Assembly: GCA_900074885.1 (NCBI GenBank)
Contig: FJUW01000033.1
Span: 1,007,041 to 1,071,040 of the forward strand
DNA length: 64,000 nucleotides
Origin: Rhynchosporium graminicola
Lineage: Eukaryota > Ascomycota > Leotiomycetes > Helotiales > Ploettnerulaceae
Direction: 5' to 3'
Shown here: positions 23,776 through 35,499 of the stretch, one piece after another
Layout of the letters: the number at the start of each line of letters is the position of its first letter
Position numbering within the stretch: the stretch's first letter is position 1
Notes under the pieces: generated by a model
What the model saw: only the letters and a program-made list of their open reading frames with translations
What the model was told of the DNA's origin: nothing
Databases searched by the model: none
Program-made: the position numbers and the translations under genes

Positions 23776-26012
23776 CTTCTTTGGAAAAACTGGCTACAGT
23801 AAGATCAAAATGTCGATAATGTTGTCGGTAATCGCCTCGGAAGTATATCCAAAGGAAATTTTGCTGCAGTTCATCAACTATATTCCATCATTTGGGCGAA
23901 ATAAGGCATACTGTATCCAGAGTAGGCAAGTCTTGTTTTAAACGTCTCTTTCTTTGATTTACATCCACATGGAAAGAGCGGAAGACCTGAGTTACGTTCT
24001 AATTCTGGCACTCCATTCGATGTAGGTAGCACAGCGGGTCGCGCAGAACTTGCCTCCCCCCTGGAATCCATGGCTTGGGGATTTGAGGATTTTCCCCCGC
24101 ATTCACTGATTAACGTGTCAATCCCAACTAGCCAGCCACCAGCCACCACTCGCGTATATACCTTGCCATCAGATTTCATTTGGGAGATTGTCTTAATTCG
24201 AAGTATTCTATGTTCACGATTCATAGGTGGTCTACTGACAAATGCTTCCGAGGTAGTGTAGGCATCTAATCAATATAGTAGCGAGTATAGACTGTGATCG
24301 AAATAGCAAAGTATGCAAAGACCAGTCTCAGACCACTCACAAATTAATTGTGTACAGAGGTCATCCTAATTCTACAATTCTACACTTCTACACATCTCAC
24401 CTCATTCTTCAATGCGTCGGTGTTTGTGGGATTCCTTGCCCGGGGATTCTCGGAGTTCAAATGCCCCAATCGGAAGAAGTTGAAGCTTGAGGTTGCAGTC
24501 TTGCAGAGCCCAGAACACCCCAAGAAAGTTTACAGGATTGACTTGTAAGATCTTTCTTGGCTTGCTCCAGGTTACTTGTATCGCGGGGCTGAAGACTGGC
24601 AGTAGTTGAACGAGTAAGTCGGTAAAATACAGTGTCAGTACTATTATGGCAGTATTTAGTTAGAAGAGTCCTACTAGTTGGGCAAACATCGCTGGAGAAG
24701 GCTGCCTTGCCTACCCTCACTCCACGGACCTTCCTCGACCATCTCGCCAGTCTTTGCCGTGATGTGCTTGCAATACAGATTTTTACCGCCAATTACAGAA
24801 TCATGTTCGGAATAGATCCAACCGTATGGCTCTGACACGATATCTGGCACCAAGGAAGAAGTCGGGCGACTCGCTTCTTAGTGTTAGACATTCCTGGTAA
24901 AGTGCGATGCGACAATGGAAGGGAAGTGTCAGAGGGAGCAGTGAGCTCGAAGTCAGGGTCGTGAAGTGCAGTTTCGGGTAAGCGAGTTTGACAGGGAGCA
25001 TTTCGACGGAAGCAGCACTGACACCTGCCAAGAGCACTGCCACAACCCAAAAGGGTGAACCAAGAGTTTACCAGGCCAAGCTTCGAGGTATCGGTCATTG
25101 ATGTTTGCCCGATCAATGTTTACTAGGCATACCGCTGAGAGAATCACCGTGATTATCTTTAGATGTCTTGATATATAGATAGTGTCTAAACTAAATACAG
25201 CCGACCTTGGGCAATTCCTCCATTGTTTACAGTGAATTTCTTTAGCGAGGCATAGCGGCACCTAGCGACACACTACCCCAGGTATAAAAGTTCCGACTTA
25301 AGAGCTATTCATGTTAATTCGATGCCATCAATTAATTCAGCCTGATGTAATGATCGCTTGGATGAAGTGATGTTCGGACTGTTCTAACAGTTTCGCGCGT
25401 GTGGTGCTGCGGTTTCTTACCTCCATACCTGGGTATGTGATTTGTAAATTAGATGTGGACGTTTGAAGCTCAGAACCTACCAAGAGCCAGTAATCTCAGC
25501 GCCCTTGATTTAATGTCGATGATCTGATCCTCCGATTCATTGTGTCTAATGGACAACATCAGTTGACTAGGCAGTTGGGCAGTCCGGAGCGGCCGAGGAT
25601 GGGGTCTATTGTTGTGGCTTCGGTAAGTGCTCGATTGAGTCTAAACCCCAGATGTCTTCTACAAGAGTTCAGAAAAGGTCACGGATTTATTCTTAGATCT
25701 TATTATAGTAGTTTTAAGGAGTTGCGAAATCACTTCAAGAAGCTTAGCGTATTACTATTCAGATGGTCACCAAACCATCACAGGACTTTCCTATTCGCTT
25801 CACTGGGTCGGCTTTGGAACGATGAAAAGATGAGTCTAAACTAGAGCCAACTCGCATCGGGCAAAATGCAAATAACAATGATGGACCCTATCCCCAACAC
25901 TCTTCCGACACCACTACTCTAGATGGCAGCTCAATGACTCACTTACTATCCTAACCTCCCGCCCATTTCCATTCCTTCCTTGTCTCTCTGAAATCTGCAG
26001 AGCCATAGGAAA
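23776..26012. other. Intergenic region: transcription factor promoter and transporter 3' flank
   Basis: This is 2.2 kb of ordinary composition. It must contain the promoter and 5' UTR of the transcription factor, starting at 23,776 on the minus strand. Several short open frames occur on both strands (for example 24,457-24,792 minus, 24,793-25,116 minus, 25,542-25,844 plus). None has a recognisable motif, a good splice extension or coding-like composition. No repeat was recognised. Confidence 0.5.
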
Positions 26013-28802
26013 TTATCCCTTGGTCTCATGAACGTCCTCAGCACACTCGACCTTTTCCTTCCTAAATTCTCCGGCAGCCTCCGCCTCAACGGCAGCTGGA
26101 ACACCAAACAAGACTTCCACTGTGGAGGAACTCAGAGTCAGTATTGCCTAGTCCAGAAAGGTTCAAGAGTAAAACCATCAGACAGGAGTAGTGAATTTGA
26201 CTCGGGGGAAGGAACGGGACAATGTTATGTCCTCAGGTACGCTCGAGAAGGAAGAAAGAAGCCGGAGAACACCTACTTTCTTCAAGAGTTTTTCCCTTGG
26301 TCTCGGGCACCGCCCACCACGCCCAGAAACCCATAAGTATCATCAAGGACCCGAAGAACATGTAGGTTCCGTACTGGAATTAATTAGTTAGGCAAAAGTT
26401 TAATGTCTCGGGATCGGGATGAACAAAAGAAGGTGATGCTGATCAGAGATTACTGATATTTCAAAGGCAGGTATACGTACGCCCAAGGATGTAATCATGT
26501 AGGGCGTCGTACGCGATATAACGAAAGACCAGAGCCATTGGTCGGCAGTCTGCGCATATTATAATTCACTTCTATAATTGGAGATGAACGACACTCACTG
26601 TTATTGCGACACAAAGTAGGCGGATGTCAAAGGGGAATATCTCGGAGCAGTACACCCAAGTTATTCCTTGCCATGTCATACAGTAGATGAAACCATACTA
26701 GAATGGTGTAAGCCGGGTCGAGCTCCGCGTTCGTTGGGTGTTGATACTTACGAGGTAGACACAAACCCTAGGTAGCGGAGGAGTCAGTAATGCTCACACT
26801 GAGGGGAACGTGAGAGAAGGATAAGACATGTCTCAAGATTATCTTGGGACATCCAGGAAAAGAGAATTTGGGCTGCTCATTACATACATTGCAAAATAGC
26901 CTGCACCTGATTGCGAGATAACTCCCTTTGCTGCTGCACCTGCTGGATCGGCCCTCATTACTGCGACACATGTTTAAACATAATCTCCGAGGTATTTCAT
27001 GAGGATCGACATACCATATGCCCCAAGGTACCACATTGGAAGAGAACCGATGAATGCTCCCCAGACTGTATTTTCGTTAGTATATTGATTGGTAACAACA
27101 GCCGTACAACAAAAAACAACGACTGGTGTGCCGATATTATGGCGGGATGTTGAACTTACTAAGGCCCTGCCTTCGCCCGATTTTTTCCACGAGATATACG
27201 GACTGGGAGTTTTAGTCCATTTGTGCCCAATCGTAGAAATTATTACTTTGAGGTACTTACGAAAACTACCATTCCGAGTGTTTTTGCAATGCCATAGAAT
27301 CCTGTAGCAAAGAGTTTGGTCTCAGTGCCTGTAATACCGAGAGTCTCGAAAATCCGTGGAGAGTAGTAAGTGATGATCTGCTAATACTCAGCAATGATAC
27401 GGCTTTCACAGATTACATGGTGTAACCAACATTGACACCGGTCAAATTTTGGCAAGCCATCAAGAATAGTCCAATAGCAATCCTATTTCTTGTGCCTTTC
27501 TGACACAGCCTCTTGAGCATATCCAACTTCTTCATAGGTTGTCCGTCTGCTGATGTGGCCATGACAATTTGTTCGCGGATGTCGGATAACTCTCTCTGAA
27601 CATAAGGGTGACATTTATCGAGGTGGCGGATATCCGCCAAAGTTTTGGCGGCTTCTTCCCATCTGTCTTTTTTTGCGTACCATCTTCGGAAGTTAGCGTG
27701 ATGAGACTCCAGAGTAGTTCCGCTGGGTAAGTCATACCTTGGAGATTCGGGGCAGAACATAATGCCAAAGAAGAGGAATGCGCCTGGGATTAATTGCAGA
27801 GAGAGTGGTATGATCCACCTACGCAAAGTGAATTCAGCAGATACTCATCGAAAGATATCTCGAGAGAGGAACGAGGAGATGAAGAGAGAAGACAGGGTAC
27901 CCCCTTGCGTACTCACTGTGTCTTCCCTTCGACGCTAATGGTTCGATTAACGGCATAGTTGATCCAGAATCCTAACATACCACCAGCCCTAGTGAATTAG
28001 CATTACTTCAAAACTGGGATCAGTCCCAGGCTTACTGAGAGAGGACTTCAAATATCCCGACAAGGCGACCACGAATCGACGGAGGTGATGTCTCTGCAAT
28101 GTATACTGGAACCAGAAGCGATACTGCATCAGGATCTTGGAATTAGTTTCCTTCTTCAGGCTAGAGACTGTACTGCGAGAAGCTGATGCTTACCGGCGCC
28201 AATACCAAGGCCTGCAACAGCTCTCCCGGCAATAATCAAAGCAATCACCCCATTTGCAGCGGTCTTTTAAAGGCCATTAGCATCTTGTGCGAAAATTCCT
28301 TTGTAGCAACGCACCATCATCGCGCCGCCGATACAGAACACAAAACTGGCAAACATGATTGCCTTCTTGCGACCAAATCTCTCACCCAGTGGAAATGTCA
28401 GAAGAGAGCCGAAAAAGCACCCTGCCTGAAAGGTCGAGACAATATTCCCTTGAAGTGTATCACGGGTATGGGGGCTGACATCGGCGAGTCCAAAATCCCT
28501 TTTGAAAGAATCGAGAGCCACTACTCGGGGTCAATCAACTGCAGAATAGTATGGTCCAGTTGCTACTACTCACTTGTTCCTCCAATAACACTAGTGTCGT
28601 ATCCCATTGCCACAGACCCCATTGAGGCGATGATTGCGATAACATGAATGCGCCAATTCCGCACCTCAGGCGGGTCATCAGTGTTTGAGGCTATGACACG
28701 ATGTTAATATTCCCTTTCCCCACGATTCTTTAGCAACAAGCATGTGTTCGAGCCTAAGCAGATCACAGGAAATAACATACCGTGAAGGTTGAAGCCGCCC
28801 AT
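26013..28802 (-). CDS. MFS sugar/quinate-type transporter, 17 exons
   Basis: Exons: 28802-28781, 28690-28574, 28520-28315, 28263-28194, 28135-28036, 27988-27917, 27818-27738, 27683-27431, 27377-27261, 27202-27160, 27065-27015, 26960-26888, 26767-26752, 26697-26599, 26549-26481, 26373-26277, 26119-26013. Total 1,593 nt, 530 residues, full family length. All junctions are GT-AG and keep frame. Family signatures are complete: GYDTSVIGG in TM1, GERFGRKKA after TM2 (92-100), GRAVAGLGIG, PESPRW (219-224), QNLTGVN (301-307), GRRQG, and PETKGKTLEE (486-495). Twelve membrane helices are expected at the plasma membrane. The substrate is likely a hexose, quinate or related polyol; sequence alone does not decide. 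The 3' site of intron 2 has two options (M or I-V before ALDSF). Exon 13 is only 16 nt. Intron 8 uses a weak gttggt donor. Confidence 0.9.
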
Positions 28803-28961
28803 TTGGAATAATATTAATGGAATGATATGCAAACCGCTCTGCCCAGAAGCACCGTCAAGTGTGGGGAGGGGATAGGCTTATCTCTTATAGTTAGTTACCA
28901 GTCCGTACCAAGTGTTCGACGCAGCGCGTGTCCGGGGTACTTATACCCCGCACCCCACACT
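28803..28961 (-). promoter_or_regulatory. Proximal promoter of the MFS transporter
   Basis: Within 160 bp upstream of the ATG are a GTGGGG hexamer fitting the CreA consensus SYGGRG (28,861-28,866), GATA cores in both orientations (about 28,871 and 28,878) and the CGG/CCG inverted pair at 28,933-28,950. Such a mix would suit carbon and nitrogen control of a transporter. All are short motifs that can occur by chance. Confidence 0.35.
28933..28950. promoter_or_regulatory. CGG-N12-CCG inverted repeat upstream of the transporter
   Basis: A perfect 7-bp inverted repeat, cggggta-ctta-taccccg, puts CGG and CCG triplets 12 bp apart, about 131 bp before the transporter ATG. Zn2Cys6 dimers of the Gal4 type bind everted or inverted CGG pairs with a family-specific spacer (11 bp in Gal4). 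The neighbouring Zn2Cys6 protein is an obvious candidate binder, by inference only. Confidence 0.35.
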
Positions 28962-29369
28962 TCAGACATGGCAGCTGTCAGTTTCTAGTTCCATAGTGAT
29001 GAATTCCGTAGGGGTTTGAATATAGTTATTAGAGGCGTCAGGGAGGGTTTCCGTTGATTGGGAATTTACGGACTGTTGTGACTTGACTAGAGAGGACTCC
29101 CCTCCAGGCCTCGAAGTGCAGCTAGTCACATAGGCGAGATAGGTAACAAGTCCCTGGTTTCGCCATCTTCTGAATAAGGCCAAGATTGGATAGGAAACTT
29201 GTCCGCATTCTGGCAATCGGAAGCTCTCCGTTACTTGATTTGGATCTTTGTCGGCCTGGGCGGACACAGTACTGAAAAAGGTCGAGGAGCTGGGGTTTTG
29301 CTCGCTTAGAAGAAAGAGGCCCACTAGCTTAAGCAGGAGCGGACTTGTCCCGTGCTGATGACTTGGCAT
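28962..29369 (-). CDS. Unrecognised 135-residue open frame, doubtful gene
   Basis: The frame has an N-terminal hydrophobic stretch (LLLKLVGLFLLS, about residues 10-21) that could be a weak signal peptide, then a Ser/Thr-rich remainder with three Cys. No domain is recognised. It lies between the transporter promoter and the Fot1-type element, where no conserved neighbour supports it. It may simply be a chance frame in the transporter's upstream region. Confidence 0.15.
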   Translation of the reverse strand: MPSHQHGTSPLLLKLVGLFLLSEQNPSSSTFFSTVSAQADKDPNQVTESFRLPECGQVSYPILALFRRWRNQGLVTYLAYVTSCTSRPGGESSLVKSQQSVNSQSTETLPDASNNYIQTPTEFITMELETDSCHV

Positions 29370-29505
29370 ATCTTTGAGTGCCGTAAACGTCCGACAATGG
29401 GTAACAGAGTGTGGAATCGTAAAACTATCGATATCTGTACCTTTGTTTACTATCAGATCATCTCACTCGGCGGATTTTTAGTTAATCACCACCAACCTAG
29501 GGGTA

Positions 29506-29587
29506 CTAGCCGGTTCCCCTCCAGTTTCGCTCGGGACTCGCTTACTGTCGGGATATGTAAATGCCTCGCATATATAAACGCCTCGCT
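29506..29587 (+). repeat. Left terminal inverted repeat of the Fot1-type element
   Basis: It matches the reverse complement of 31,862-31,943 with only a few differences, all transitions. The inner part contains a direct repeat (aaatgcctcgc, then aaacgcctcgc, 17 bp apart) that may be the transposase binding site. Confidence 0.88.
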
Positions 29588-29899
29588 CTCGGTATTATAT
29601 CAGTAAAGTATTTTAGGTGCTTTCCCTGCTAAAATTCTTTCAATTTCAATATTAAATAACTACTCTAATTTATTAATAATATATAATCTTTTCTAGTATA
29701 AAATTGATCTCTATTATCTTCACTCTTAGAGCTTTCCACTATAAGTGCTACTAGTAGCGACGATTCTAAATATCGATTATGCTCTAGCTCCTTCTCTTAT
29801 ATAGCTCTACTAGGCTCATATAATATCTATATATCTTGATCTTGATCACTATCGCCGAAGATATCTACTTTAAACTATAGCTTAGAAGCTAGTAGATTA

Positions 29900-31800
29900 A
29901 GGTAGCTTTCTTTAGTAGAAAGTACAGTTTCAGCGACTATAGGCTGTTTATCAGGCTCTCTTTCTAGTCGATAGAGCTCTGAATCAGATGCTATTACCTC
30001 TCCTCTCTTCTATAACTCTTGTAATTTAAGCTTCCTAGTCTTATTTATCTTCCGTGCTTAAACTCCTGCTTTTAATAGAGACTTCTTATACTTTCTAATA
30101 GTATAAGAAAGTACTCGATTAGCTCTCTGGCGATTTTCTATCTTTTCAGCTTTAGCTTTAGCTTGAATTTGAAGTCGTAGATCAGCTATACTTACTATAG
30201 CACCTCCAATTGACTTTAACTGCTTAATCGATCATCGAGAGGTCTTCTTCTCTTAGGTACTTAACTATAGCTTCTATTGAAGTATAGTAGTATTAGTAGA
30301 AGTAATTAAGGCCTTATAGAGTTGAACTATAGCCTCCTTAATCGAGCTTTAGAAGATCTCTCTTAAATCGTCAGATAAGTAAGTTAGATCTCTTCTAATA
30401 AACGACTCTACTATAGTTATAGTAGAGATCACTCTGTCTACTAGTGTAGAAGGTAATAGTAAAGGTAACTCTAGCTCTTTAATTAACTTCTGCTTTCTAA
30501 ATAATCTTATTCTCTTTAATCTAGCTTTATAGCTAAGAGGCTATATTCTAGTGTTCTTAAAAGCGTTCTAGATTATATAACGTTATATAGTTTTCTGTCG
30601 AATACTAGTAAGGTCTCCGAATAAAGAAGTGATTAAATAAGTAATATCTAAGTTCCGTAAAGCCGAGTTAATAGCTTAAGAGTAGTAGTGCTTCTAAGGC
30701 CGAAAAACGCCTATATCTAATAGCTAAAGAGTATACGTCAGGTAGCTTAGAAAGTACTATAGGTATATATGATTCTCTTGAAGAAGTACTATAAATTGCT
30801 TATAGTAGTAAGATTCGTGGCTGTCTAAAAGGAGTAGTTTCTATAGCTTTTCTAGTCCGGTATACGAGTGTTTAATTAAATAGTAGGCGTATTCTATAAT
30901 AATCGAGTTATTAATATATCTAGTTAAAGAGAAAGTAATTGTTTCTTCACTAGAAAGGTTTATAGATATTTAGTTCTCTATAATTATCTCTCTAGGGTAA
31001 ATTATAAAGGCTAGAAGTATCTTCTTTCTATTACTACGTATAGTTTCTATAATAGTAACTGTTTTGCGGCTTCCTTGTGTAGGTATATATAGTGTATTTA
31101 CACTCCTTGGAATAACTATACTCTCGGCATATAGGAGGGCGCCTCGTATACTAGATTTATCTAGATTTAGAACCTTCTTTCTATTATTAATTTATAGCCT
31201 TTCTATCTCTCTCTCTAAGTTCTGGAACTACTGGATTACTACTTCTTCTATATATAGCTCTGATCGTATAGCTTCTATAGGTTTCGTCTTAATCGAATAG
31301 AGCTCTGGATAGTCCTTTAACTATTTACAGAACTAGGTATTAGAAGGAGGTAGCTTTAGAGGAGTTTAGGCCTATAGAATTAATATAATTATTAGCAGAA
31401 TATTATTATAATAATAGGGAGGTCTTACTATAAGTAGATAAGTGATTACTGATTTAACTATCAGATAAGTAGCTCCTATATCTAACTCCTAATAATTATA
31501 GTAATACTACCTAATAGCTTCCTCCTACGAGGGAGTAAGTAGCTTATTATAGCTATTACTCCCTAGAAATAACTCCTTCTTTAAGCTACCTTTCTTTACT
31601 CTTAAAATAGCTTTACGTAGAGAAGAGACTTTGATATCGAATTTACGCGCTACTATAGAAGGACTATCTATAGAGTGCGCTATATACTATAGTTTAGTAT
31701 CTCGGAAGGCCTTTTCATACTCTGACTTAGTAGTATGACTCTAGAAGTAATATCTACTATAGGGTACTAGTATTTTTAGTATTATTAATAATTATTAGAT
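29900..31800 (-). pseudogene. Degraded Pogo/Fot1-family transposase
   Basis: Reading the minus strand through stops gives, in order, an N-terminal helix-turn-helix-like segment (near 31,600-31,680), then a DDE-superfamily core. The core has the recognisable signature LLLDSHESYYY (normally DGHGSH) near 30,800-30,830 and QLLDIGVFRPQKHYYS (normally QPLDVGVFGPLKxxYS) near 30,690-30,740. A basic C-terminal tail follows. Stops fall at Gln and Trp positions. The family is clear; activity is not possible. Confidence 0.7.
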
Positions 31801-31861
31801 ATTAGTAGTAATATTAAAAGTAGTTAATTTAGGTAATAAAGCGCGATTTTAGGTATTAAAA

Positions 31862-31943
31862 AGCGAGGCGTTTATATATGCGAGGCATTTATATGTCCCG
31901 ACAGTAAGCGAGTCCCGAGCGAAACTAGAGGGGAACCGGCTAG
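31862..31943 (-). repeat. Right terminal inverted repeat of the Fot1-type element
   Basis: Reverse complement of 29,506-29,587. It ends in ...aaccggctag and is followed by TA at 31,944-31,945. Confidence 0.88.
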
Positions 31944-33430
31944 TACATACCGTAAAACGGCCTTCGAGGAATCTCCCGCTAAGCATGTTCTTGAACATCC
32001 GAGATGCACCCGATTATTTATAATATCACAGGTGAATGCTCCCTTCGGACAGTTCACTTTCTAAGCGATCCAGGGTGATTATTTTCGCTCAACTAACCAG
32101 TCTCATCCTCAAGGGCATGTAAGCCACGGAATCAATCCCCTTTTGATTTCGATCAAGATGGAACTTATACTCGGATACTTGGTTAATATACCTCGATATA
32201 TGCTTATTACTACCCTCAAAGAAACAAACGTCAGGCATTTCACTGACCATGACATGATGGCGGAATGAGCCCCCGGAAAGCCTATTATACCGGGAGTCAC
32301 GTTCGTGATCTTCAACTTGACACACCTGCTGTTAGCCACGCTGATAATCAAGCGTTCTGAGGTTGCACGCAGAGGATAGGCAAGTTCGTAAGAAGAGGTA
32401 ACCTAACAGGATTATATACCTCTAGAAGAAGGTATAAGTAAATAAGTAGAAAATACCTCAAAAGGGGTATATAACTCTAACCCTGATACGACACATTATA
32501 AGGAAGCGCACAAGTAAATTGAAAGACAGGCAGTTTATCAATTATGAGTGTATAGTATTTGGCTGAAGACTAGAAAATACTTACTGATTTACGCCGAGCG
32601 ATTTTGTATGATTATTACTCGAGGTCCGGCTGATTGCATAGTCAGTATTCCTCAAGACCAAGAACGAAAGTCAGACATCGTATAGGACTATTCAGCTACT
32701 TTTTCTTTTTCTCATGATATGACTAGTCGCCAGGTGATATAAAACCTCAATATCTCGAGCTCTGATGGAGATGCAGATATGAGCTCTAATGTTTCGTCTA
32801 CCATAAGGATATTGCGCATATGGGATTGTGAATATTCAATTAATACAGGTGCTCAGCCAGTTTCTTGAGCTCACCTTCATTTGCTTTCCAAAGGCTTCAT
32901 GAGATCCTTTCCAGGGAGACTATCCAAATATTAGGTTTATAGCTCCTAAGTTTATTCTACAGCAAGATGTAGATATAGTAATACATGTTCTTTGGTGAAG
33001 TATGAATCAAGGTGTTATGAAGCACGCATAATTCCCTTGATAGCGACTTAGCATATGCACGGACCAGCCTAGCTCTGGCCATAGCGCAGCGGATAGTCTA
33101 AGAGCCAGGGAGCTTAAGGCTAGAGCAGAATAGGGCTTCAAAAGACTAGAGACTCTTCAAAAAATAAATAAACGTCGACATGTCGACATGTCGGCCAAAG
33201 TAGAAAATGGAAGTTGAAGTCGAAGAGGGGTTTATTTTTACCAATGGCCCATTGCCAATTGCCAGTTGCCAAGATGGCGCAACCTCTTTGTCCTACGGCT
33301 ACGCAGACATAACGCACGACGTCGAGCTCCGGGAACTAATCATTTTGCGTGTGTTACGTAGATAAGCGTCTCCATTTCAATATACTTATGTTTATTTTGT
33401 TAAACAGCCCTTCTTATAGTTGGATTTGAG
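31944..33430. other. Gene-free intergenic stretch of ordinary composition
   Basis: About 1.5 kb between the Fot1-type element and the AT-rich block. Short minus-strand frames at about 32,089-32,351 have no recognisable motif. Small features include a doubled gtcgacat (about 33,175-33,193) and a triple ttgcca run (about 33,252-33,270). A sharp fall in G+C at about 33,430 marks the transposon border. Confidence 0.5.
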
Positions 33431-34214
33431 GTATTCCGCAAGCCCTCATAGGATTAAAACTGAGTATATTACTTATAAAAAAGTACTTGATAAATAGAAA
33501 TAAATATCTCGTATCTAGTACGAAATACTCATTATATGCTTAAATAAACCCGGATTTAAACCATTTGATTTTAATAAGCGTTCTGGAAAAATTAAATACT
33601 CCTGGCTATATATAACGATATCTTACTTCTCTGTAGACTTATTAAATCAGAAATTAAAAAGAAAAGTACTTAATAAGAATTTAAACTAATCGACTTAAAA
33701 CTATATTATTATTATCTTAGAATAAAAGGTCTTTAGAACTAAAAGAATTATATTTTAAATCTTACTAAAACTTGAAGATATATTTATATAGAGTCCTCGA
33801 GTTATTTAATATAACAGAATATAGGCTGGCTATAAGCTACTCCAATAGATATATCTCGAAAATTAATCATACTAGTAAAAGAAAGCTATAAAGTGAATCA
33901 GCTCTTCTGAAGGTAATATAATTAGTAATTAGATCTGTAAAGTATAATATACTAAGTTATTACTTGGATATAGTATATATAGTCTTAAAAATTATCTATT
34001 ACTCTTAAAATCTAAATAAGAACTAGCAAAGTACGATAAGAAGAGTTAGTACTTATTATATATACTCGATCTAGAGCTTACGTTCTCTAGCGAGCTTTAG
34101 GACTCACTTGGTTATATAGATACTAAATAAAGAGGCGATTATAATATATTAATTAACTTAATATTAGAATATATCTTTGTAATTCTTAATATAATTATTG
34201 ACTAGTTATATAAT
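33431..34214. other. AT-rich degraded repeat, unidentified
   Basis: The composition and stop density match the RIP-altered blocks. No LTR, coding motif or match to another part of the window was found. It may be the 5' flank of the sequence that element E inserted into. Confidence 0.4.
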
Positions 34215-34382
34215 TAATAGGTCTGTGCGCCTCGCGCCTTCCACTCTTATACTTTAGGTACTAGAAAGAAGAAAATAACCTTCTCTCTTTAGCAATTAGT
34301 TTCTATATTAATCAGATTATTACTAGCGAACCTTTAGTATTTCTTTTACTATTCTATTATATCTATTTACCTTAGTATATTA
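34215..34382 (+). repeat. 5' LTR of element E
   Basis: Aligns with 39,548-39,713. Differences are mainly transitions, for example cctcagcgtatca against ccttagtatatta at the 3' end. Confidence 0.75.
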
Positions 34383-35499
34383 AAAAATTATTATATTCTA
34401 ATTTACTTTTCCTTTATATTAGCCTAAGTCGAGTATAATAGTCTAAATCGAAAAATTATTAATAGTATCAAATCGACTTTTGATATAAGATATAAACAAA
34501 AGATATATTAAGGCTTAGCGAAACTCTAGTCGACGACTTTATCGTCTTATAAGAAAAACTCCGATCGCTAAAGAAGCACTATAATATACTAGATAGCCTT
34601 ATAATCGAATACTAGTAAATATATAGCATTAACCTTACTTAATGTCTTTCTAAAGTAGTTATAAAGGCGCGCTTTTATTTAGTCTTTAAAACTTAAATAT
34701 ACTCTTTAGATAATAAAGAAAAATAGAGGTCGATCGAAAGCTTTCAATAAGTTATTATTATCTTACTAAGAAAAAAGAAAATATATAATCCCTTTAGAAT
34801 ATTAAGAGAGAAGCTAAAAAGAACTTACGAAATACCTTTAGGCCTATATCTAAGTCTTTGATTATATTATAGAAAGATACTCGACTAATACTATTAATAT
34901 TAAATAAATAATGACTTTATTTTATAAAGAGCTAGCGAATATCTAAGAAAGATTTAAGAAGTATAAATTAGATATTTTTATAAGATAATCTAAAAAGGCT
35001 ATAAAGAGTTTTTAGTGAACCTTTAGTTATTTTTTGTCTTATAATAGATAGCTAACTTATAATAACTTATAAGCTTTTAAGATTACTCGATAGAGGCTAA
35101 GGTAATTGATTAGAGAGTTTATGAATTATCTTAAAGAAAGAAGAAGTAACTTAAGCTTTTTATTAAGTAACAACTATAAGATATCTTATTTAATAAGATT
35201 CGATTAAAGGTTCGTTTAAAAAATCGTCGAGAATAGCTAAGCTAATAGACTTTAGACCTAAGATTAAGTTATTTCTACTATTATACCTTAAGGGAGATAT
35301 ATTCTATCTAAGGATATTAATAATGATAAAAGATGAAAGAGACCTAAAAAGAAAAGAATACTAAGAGTTAGATATAAAAAGAAATAACTCATTATATAAG
35401 TATTTATAATAAACTAATAACTAATAAGATAAATTATAATAAAGATAGAGAGAAAGAAGAGATCTAAATAGTATATTTATTAAAGATCGATTAATAAGA

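Larger units (their letters stand above)
29506..31943 (-). mobile_element. Fot1/Pogo-type (Tc1/mariner superfamily) DNA transposon, degraded
   Basis: This 2,438-bp element has 82-bp terminal inverted repeats starting ctagccggttcccctc and is flanked by TA on both sides (29,504-29,505 and 31,944-31,945), the Tc1/mariner target duplication. The interior is AT-rich and mutated, while the repeats and flanks keep ordinary composition. A transposase remnant lies on the minus strand. It sits in intergenic DNA between the transporter gene and a gene-free stretch. Confidence 0.85.

Noticed and set aside
24457..25261. Several overlapping minus-strand open frames of 80-111 residues upstream of the transcription factor
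   Set aside because: Different frames overlap the same DNA. None has a motif, a splice partner or a good start context, so they are probably chance frames in a promoter region.
26013..28802. Transporter as a broken pseudogene, because only two fragments of it appear as long open frames
   Set aside because: All 16 introns have GT-AG borders, frame is kept throughout, every family signature is present and the length is normal.
20013..28802. Secondary-metabolite or quinate-utilisation cluster
   Set aside because: Only a transporter and a regulator are present. No backbone or catabolic enzyme lies in the island, and NOP6 is a housekeeping gene.
32089..32351. Two overlapping minus-strand frames of about 80 residues right of the Fot1-type element
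   Set aside because: No motif, no splice extension, and both use the same DNA in different frames.
33170..33280. Short repeats gtcgacat x2 and ttgcca x3 as a possible regulatory array or CRISPR-like structure
   Set aside because: Too short and too few, with no spacer pattern; ordinary low-complexity intergenic sequence.
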